Source: Girardinichthys multiradiatus (Eukaryota > Chordata > Actinopteri > Cyprinodontiformes > Goodeidae). From it: 64,000 nt of DNA. The notes under the pieces were generated by a model. The model had not been told where the DNA came from. It searched no databases and saw only the letters and a program-made list of their open reading frames with translations. The stretch is from assembly GCF_021462225.1 (NCBI RefSeq), contig NC_061805.1:51474854-51538853 (forward strand), given 5' to 3'. A program made the position numbers and the translations under genes. Every line of letters begins with the position of its first letter. Positions within the stretch are counted from its first letter, which is position 1. Below are positions 58,810 to 64,000 of the stretch, piece after piece.

Positions 58810-60416
58810 CAGGTCCTTCTCAAAATATTAGCATATTGTGATAAAGTTCATTATTTTCCATAATGTCATGATGAAAATTTAACATTCATATATTTTAGAT
58901 TCATTGCACACTAACTGAAATATTTCAGGTCTTTTATTGTCTTAATACGGATGATTTTGGCATACAGCTCATGAAAACCCAAAATTCCTATCTCACAAAA
59001 TTAGCATATCATTAAAAGGGTCTCTAAACGAGCTATGAACCTAATCATCTGAATCAACGAGTTAACTCTAAACACCTGCAAAAGATTCCTGAGGCCTTTA
59101 AAACTCCCAGCCTGGTTCATCACTCAAAACCCCAATCATGAGTAAGACTGCCGACCTGACTGCTGTCCAGAAGGCCACTATTGACACCCTCAAGCAAGAG
59201 GGTAAGACACAGAAAGACATTTCTGAACGAATAGGCTGTTCCCAGAGTGCTGTATCAAGGCACCTCAGTGGGAAGTCTGTGGGAAGGAAAAAGTGTGGCA
59301 GAAAACGCTGCACGAGAAGAGGTGACCGGACCCTGAGGAAGATTGTGGAGAAGGGCCAATTCCAGACCTTGGGGGACCTGCGGAAGCAGTGGACTGAGTC
59401 TGGAGTAGAAACATCCAGAGCCACCGTGCACAGGCGTGTGCAGGAAATGGGCTACAGGTGCCACATTCCCCAGGTCAAGCCACTTTTGAACCAGAAACAG
59501 CGGCAGAAGCGCCTGACCTGGGCTACAGAGAAGCAGCAATGGACTGTTGCTCAGTGGTCCAAAGTACTTTTTTCGGATGAAAGCAAATTCTGCATGTCAT
59601 TCAGAAATCAAGGTGCCAGAGTTTGGAGGAAGACTGGGGAGAAGGAAATGCCAAAATGCCAGAAGTCCAGTGTCAAGTACCCACAGTCAGGGATGGTCTG
59701 GGGTGCCGTGTCAGCTGCTGGTGTTGGTCCACTGTGTTTTATCAAGGGCAGGGTCAATGCAGCTAGCTATCAGGAGATTTTGGAGCACTTCATGCTTCCA
59801 TCTGCTGAAAAGCTTTATGGAGATGAAGATTTCATTTTTCAGCACGACCTGGCACCTGCTCACAGTGCCAAAACCACTGGTAAATGGTTTACTGACCATG
59901 GTATCACTGTGCTCAATTGGCCTGCCAACTCTCCTGACCTGGACCCCATAGAGAATCTGTGGGATATTGTGAAGAGAACATTGAGAGACTCAAGACCCAA
60001 CACTCTGGATGAGCTAAAGGCCGCTATCGAAGCATCCTGGGCCTCCATAAGACCTCAGCAGTGCCACAGGCTGATTGCCTCCATGCCACGCCACATTGAA
60101 GCAGTCATTTCTGCAAAAGGATTCCCGACCAAGTATTGAGTGCATAACTGTACATGATTATTTGAAGGTTGACGTTTTTTGTATTAAAAACACTTTTCTT
60201 TTATTGGTCGGATGAAATATGCTAATTTTGTGAGATAGGAATTTTGGGTTTTCATGAGCTGTATGCCACAATCATCCGTATTAAGACAATAAAAGACCTG
60301 AAATATTTCAGTTAGTGTGCAATGAATCTAAAATATATGAATGTTAAATTTTCATCATTACATTATGGAAAATAATGAACTTTATCACAATATGCTAATA
60401 TTTTGAGAAGTACCTG
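58810..60416 (+). mobile_element. Complete Tc1 transposon with about 205-bp TIRs
   Basis: Bounded by TA (58808-58809 and 60417-60418). Outer ends CAGGTCCTTCTCAAAATATT and (reverse complement) CAGGTACTTCTCAAAATATT. The inverted repeats run about 205 bp, to ACAAAATTAGCATAT, with only about three mismatches seen by eye. Total 1,607 bp. It holds one uninterrupted transposase. Long, nearly identical TIRs plus an intact frame mean a recent insertion. From memory, related Tc1 elements occur in many fishes and lampreys and are suspected of horizontal spread. Confidence 0.93.
59138..60139 (+). CDS. Tc1 transposase, DD34E, intact
   Basis: 333 residues, the full family length. The N-terminal paired-like helix-turn-helix region includes KDISERIGCSQSAVSRHL (about residues 27-43); the linker GRKKCGRKR is basic, as in the AT-hook/NLS of the family. 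Catalytic residues are Asp147 (SDESK), Asp237 (QHDLAPAH) and Glu272 (PIENLW), with 34 residues between the last two. The enzyme cuts and pastes its own element at TA sites using two metal ions held by the triad. The ATG at 59138 was chosen because it heads the frame and gives the family-typical MSKTADLT start. No stop or frameshift is present. Confidence 0.95.
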   Translation: MSKTADLTAVQKATIDTLKQEGKTQKDISERIGCSQSAVSRHLSGKSVGRKKCGRKRCTRRGDRTLRKIVEKGQFQTLGDLRKQWTESGVETSRATVHRRVQEMGYRCHIPQVKPLLNQKQRQKRLTWATEKQQWTVAQWSKVLFSDESKFCMSFRNQGARVWRKTGEKEMPKCQKSSVKYPQSGMVWGAVSAAGVGPLCFIKGRVNAASYQEILEHFMLPSAEKLYGDEDFIFQHDLAPAHSAKTTGKWFTDHGITVLNWPANSPDLDPIENLWDIVKRTLRDSRPNTLDELKAAIEASWASIRPQQCHRLIASMPRHIEAVISAKGFPTKY

Positions 60417-60594
60417 TATAATAATAATAATACGTCATCAATGCTAAGGCTTTATAGAGCCAAACACAAGAACACTCAGCCTCCTGCCACCAATCAAGGT
60501 CAGCATAACATAGATATACATGCAGAATTAGAAAGAATGACAGTTAAATGTTTGTAAGTTAAATTGAAGTTATTTTTCTTTATTTTATTTAGGA
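60417..60594. other. Right flank of the Tc1
   Basis: TA duplication, then a TAA run and unassigned sequence. No gene. Confidence 0.4.
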
Positions 60595-61308
60595 TCCAGG
60601 AAGAAAGAGCTTGATGAAGCTCTTGTGGAGTTCATATGAAGGTCTCCCAGCCTTTCTCTGTATCCAAACCTAAACCACCCAGCTAAACTGTTCCTTGTCA
60701 CACCAGCCTCCTCTGTTCCCTGTAAAAGAGTATTTTCCATAGCTGGAGAAATTGTCTCAAAAGAAAGAAACCGTTTGAGTCCTTCTACTGTACAGAAATT
60801 ACTTTTCTTGAATAAAAACACCTGAAGTAACACAAGCTCCCTCTTTATTACATCAAGCACACTCCCAAAGAAAATATGAATGATAAATCAAAAAGTTTAC
60901 TTCATTTATTTTTTTAGTTATTTATTTAAAATGGGACAGTGGAATTTCATAAAACAAATGACAATTAAAGTTTAAGACAGAAATAATGCCTATATGGCTA
61001 TTTTTCATCTGTAATCCCCTACAGTTCGCATTGTTTTTAAATTATTATTTTTTCATGAGTTAATTACTCAGAATCTTTAATGAATTACTAAAAACACACA
61101 TATACAACATGCATATATACATACATAAGTGCTATTATTTACACAAGAGGTGCATCACATTCGCAGGGCTTCATCTGGTGCAACAATCACTTATGCCACT
61201 AGATGTCACCCAAGGGAATTGAATGAAGCTTCGGGTAGTGAACCACTTTATGACACAATGCTTCAAAATGATTCTATGCTTCAAAAAGCTTCATTTTGAC
61301 ATCACTAA
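60595..61308 (+). mobile_element. hAT element 3' end with transposase C-terminus
   Basis: The frame 60661-60825 reads YPNLNHPAKLFLVTPAS, then SVPCKRVFSIAGEIVSKERN and RLSPSTVQKLLFLNKN before a stop. This is the C-terminal dimerisation (hATC) region of hAT transposases. About 480 bp of non-coding end follow, closing with AAGCTTCATTTTGACATCAC, a hAT-like terminus. The rest of the transposase is missing. Confidence 0.75.
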
Positions 61309-61527
61309 TCTCAAGCCTTTTACAGCCTCTTTTACAGACTCTCGTTGATTTGACAAGTTTGTTACCTGGAGGTTTGTAAGTGTGTGAGAACGGTAGAACG
61401 CTCTCACTCGGCCCAACACACCTTCGGGAGCCATAGGCCACGACGGAGGCCCACCACTCCAGTACACAGACAACACCCCACCAACGTGGAGACACCAGGG
61501 ACAGATAAACTGTGTGTCATCAGCATA

Positions 61528-63790
61528 AGTAATGGAAATGTGAAGCGTGTGGAGGGTGAGGACAGGCGGATGTGCATCAGCACGGAGTAGGGTGGCTTCG
61601 GAGATAACGACTTCCTTGGAGACATCCTGACGGAGTTTTTTTAAATCGCACGTTTTTAACCAAAGTCAAAATGCCAAATGTTAAGTTGCAAAGCTCAACA
61701 AAAGTTACCAAGAACTTAACAGAATGAACAGAAATTCAGAATGCAGCTTGTTTGCTAATAGTTTTTGTTAATAGTACAGGATTGTCACCGAGCACAAGTA
61801 GCTAATCTTACAGGTTTTTGGAACTTGGAACTGTAACACAGTTAAGTTGGATTTAAAGTAATTTCCAGATTCAAGTTTTAGCTCCAAAAGGTAAATGGAG
61901 CACAGCCTAAGCATCCTCCAGCACTTGTTTCTGGCTCACAGTCTTCCAGTATTACACCAAAGATAATTGTGCATATCTTTGAAATAAATACTTCTGAGTA
62001 TTACTAATGTATAACAGAGTACTAAGGCCATTGTAGTTACTGTAAAAGAATAAAAGTAACGTGGCGAAGGAGGTCACCATGCCTTTGCAGTTAAAGAAAG
62101 AGATGTCATTCTGATACAGAAGAAGAACCTGAAAGTGTCAATTACACTTTGGAAAATATCCAGATGCACAGCTCCTAAATTTACCACTTAAACCTCAGAA
62201 GATGTCTGGCATTATTTGTTGCAAATGTCTGACTTTATAATTCAGAAAACATTGTTTTTTTTTCTTACAAATATTTAACTCAGAAAATAACCTAGTTTTA
62301 ATATCGTAAATTTATGCCTTTAGTCATGAAAAATATGTTTTCTTGCAAACTACAAATATCAAAGCTTTTTGTTGTAAATATGCAAAATTAATCTAGAAAT
62401 GACTTTTTTGCCATAAAGATCCTTTTGCATGTCTATATTAGTTTTTAAAAAAATATCTACATTTATCCTAATACTCTGTCATACTAATGCTGTCTTAACT
62501 TGAACCATAGTTGAACCATGTAACATAATGTTGGAATGTTCATCGTTTGGCCACCAGAGGGCAGCAGACTACAGAAACTTGGTGAGATGTTTTTCTTCCT
62601 GTCTTGATGATGTGTTGTCCTGCTGCTTTGAGAAGATGATCAGTGGGATGTTCTTGGGGGAAATTGTTTGGCTGTTGCTGATAAAGCTGACGGAGGAGAA
62701 GCTGCTGTTTAAAACTGAGGCATCTGCTGCTCTGTTTACTCCCGGAAAGTTCAAGACAAGGTTCATCTCTGAGATTGAAGAGTAGATGTTTGTTCAATGT
62801 TTAATCCAATTCAATTCAGTTTATTTATATAGCGCCAATTCACAACACATGTCGTCTCAAGGTTCTTCACAACAGTCAGGTTCATACATTCCAGTTAATC
62901 CTAATCATTGAACAGTTCAGTCAGATTCAGTTATTTATTCAAATTGGATAAAAAGTTTTTCTATCTAAGGAAACCCAGCAGATTGCATCCAGTCAGTGAC
63001 TTGCAGCATTCACTCCTCCTGGATGAGCATGTAGAGACAGTGGACAGTCACTGGCGTTGACTTTGCAGCAATCCCTCATACTGAGCATGCATGTAGCGAC
63101 AGTGGAGAGGAAAAACTCCCTTTTAACAGGAAGAAACCTCCAGCAGAACCAGAACCAGGCTCAGTGTGAGCGGCCATCTGCCACGACCGACTGGGGGTTT
63201 GAGAGAACAGAGCAGAGACACAAAGAGAACAAAGAAGCACTGATCCAGGAGTACTTTCTATGGGAAGGAAAAGTAAATGTTAATGGATGTAGCTCCTTTA
63301 GTCATTTCATCTAGAAAGAAAGAACAGATAAACTCTGAGCCAGTTTTCAAGGTTAGAGTCTGAAAGAGAGCACATAGAGTTAGTTACAGTAGAAGCTCAG
63401 TCAGTAGCCATGTCTAGGAGAGAGAAAGGGTTAAACACTAAAAGACAGGGCCATGTGGATCATCGGTAGAAGGTGAGCATTAAGTTGTTGTCAGCAGAAG
63501 CTCAGACGATGCCCCTCTCCAGAAAGGTGTCACAGGTAGACACAGAGTCAGGCCAGGTGTAGCTTCTAGGAAGAGAAAAGAGGTCATTTAAGGGTCATTA
63601 TTAACCAGATTTATTTCTTATTAACCTCTCTGTGGTGATTTATGTCTGTGTGTGTTGATTTTTCAGGCTGGAAAGTGGTCTGGAAAATGCCAAACAGATT
63701 CTGACTAAACTGAATCTGAAGTGGAATTTGGTTGATGCCCGCGTGGTGCCACCCGTCTGTAACACCATCTCCTCCAGATTAAGGAACATT
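61528..63790 (+). pseudogene. Hexokinase pseudogene (N-half-like exons)
   Basis: Three exon-like blocks on the plus strand. Block A 61528-61641: VEGEDRRMCISTE, a TAG where Trp is expected, then GGFGDNDFLGDILTEF. Block B about 62621-62782: FEKMISGMFLGEIV and LFTPGKFKTRFISEIEE, directly followed by TAG with no donor. Block C from 63667 after TTTTTCAG: LESGLENAKQILTKLNLKW and VVPPVCNTISSR, then decay. The order and phrases (VEGE..RMC, FEKMxSGMYLGE, GLxNAKxILTxLG) match the hexokinase fold, closest by memory to the half repeats of HK1/HK2-type enzymes. Stops, a lost donor and an inserted L2 tail make it non-functional. Catalytic-site exons upstream and the C-terminus were not found. Confidence 0.75.
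62795..63610 (-). mobile_element. L2 3' end in the hexokinase pseudogene intron
   Basis: On the plus strand, AATTCAATTCAGTTTATTTA, then CACATGTCGTCTCAAGG, then the 3' UTR seen inverted at 29913-30345. The element points to the minus strand. Its boundary on the right near 63610 is approximate. Confidence 0.7.
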
Positions 63791-64000
63791 CTGGCTTTAA
63801 AAAGAGTTACAGTTACTGAACATAATTTGAAGTTCAGGTCTTTAAGAAAAGGAAGCTATGAAAGACCAGGCACAGAAATGCATCATTATTCAGTTGCAGA
63901 GAAAAACAGCAAAATTATCTAGATTTCCTCAAAGCATATAGATGATTATTAGTATTTATTAAGATGAACAAGTCTTGTGGTGTTACTGAAATGTATTAAC

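Noticed and set aside
59098..60048. Minus-strand frames over the Tc1
   Set aside because: Shadows of the transposase frame.

Overview
The window looks like an accessory, repeat-dense stretch of a ray-finned (teleost) fish nuclear genome. The evidence is GT-AG split genes of vertebrate type, two AIG1/GIMAP-type GTPase genes, an intron-rich actin, and a typical fish transposon load: Tc1-like elements, L2/CR1-, RTE- and L1/Tx1-type LINEs, hAT pieces, a Ngaro/DIRS-type tyrosine-recombinase retrotransposon and LTR elements. I cannot assign a species. Nothing bacterial or plasmid-like was seen.

Layout. 1-5.2 kb: 3' part of a degenerate LTR retroelement (gag, integrase remnant, long 3' LTR). 5.2-7.3 kb (minus): a GIMAP-like gene with a destroyed P-loop. 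7.4-12.5 kb: mostly non-coding, with a small TIR element, a LINE fragment and a SWIM zinc-finger fragment. 12.5-22.2 kb: a nest in which an old L1/Tx1 LINE is interrupted by a minus-strand Ngaro/DIRS-like element that carries a minus-strand L2; a second L2 copy sits further along in plus orientation. 22.2-28.5 kb: LINE and Tc1 scraps, one plausible orphan exon, then quiet sequence. 28.5-32.3 kb (minus): a second GIMAP gene with an intact P-loop; its intron holds a LINE-in-LINE nest and a solo LTR. 32.8-43.8 kb: LINEs, microsatellites, a near-complete Tc1-like element and a TIR element. 44.9-53.7 kb (plus): a ten-exon, full-length, divergent actin-like gene, followed at 55.7-57.3 kb by a dead tandem copy of its middle exons. 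58.8-60.4 kb: an apparently intact Tc1 transposon. 60.6-61.3 kb: hAT end. 61.5-63.8 kb: hexokinase pseudogene exons with an L2 3' end inserted.

How the genes relate. Both GIMAP genes begin with a 19-nt coding exon that splices in the same phase into an AIG1 exon, so they are paralogues by local duplication; one is likely GTP-binding and the other not. The actin-like gene is the main discovery candidate. All ten proposed exons join in frame to 381 codons. Seven introns match the vertebrate smooth-muscle actin positions and one extra intron lies in the DNase-I-binding loop. A nine-residue leader precedes the usual actin start, and the loop, His73 and Asp154 positions are changed. These points are read by eye; transcript data and database searches were not available.
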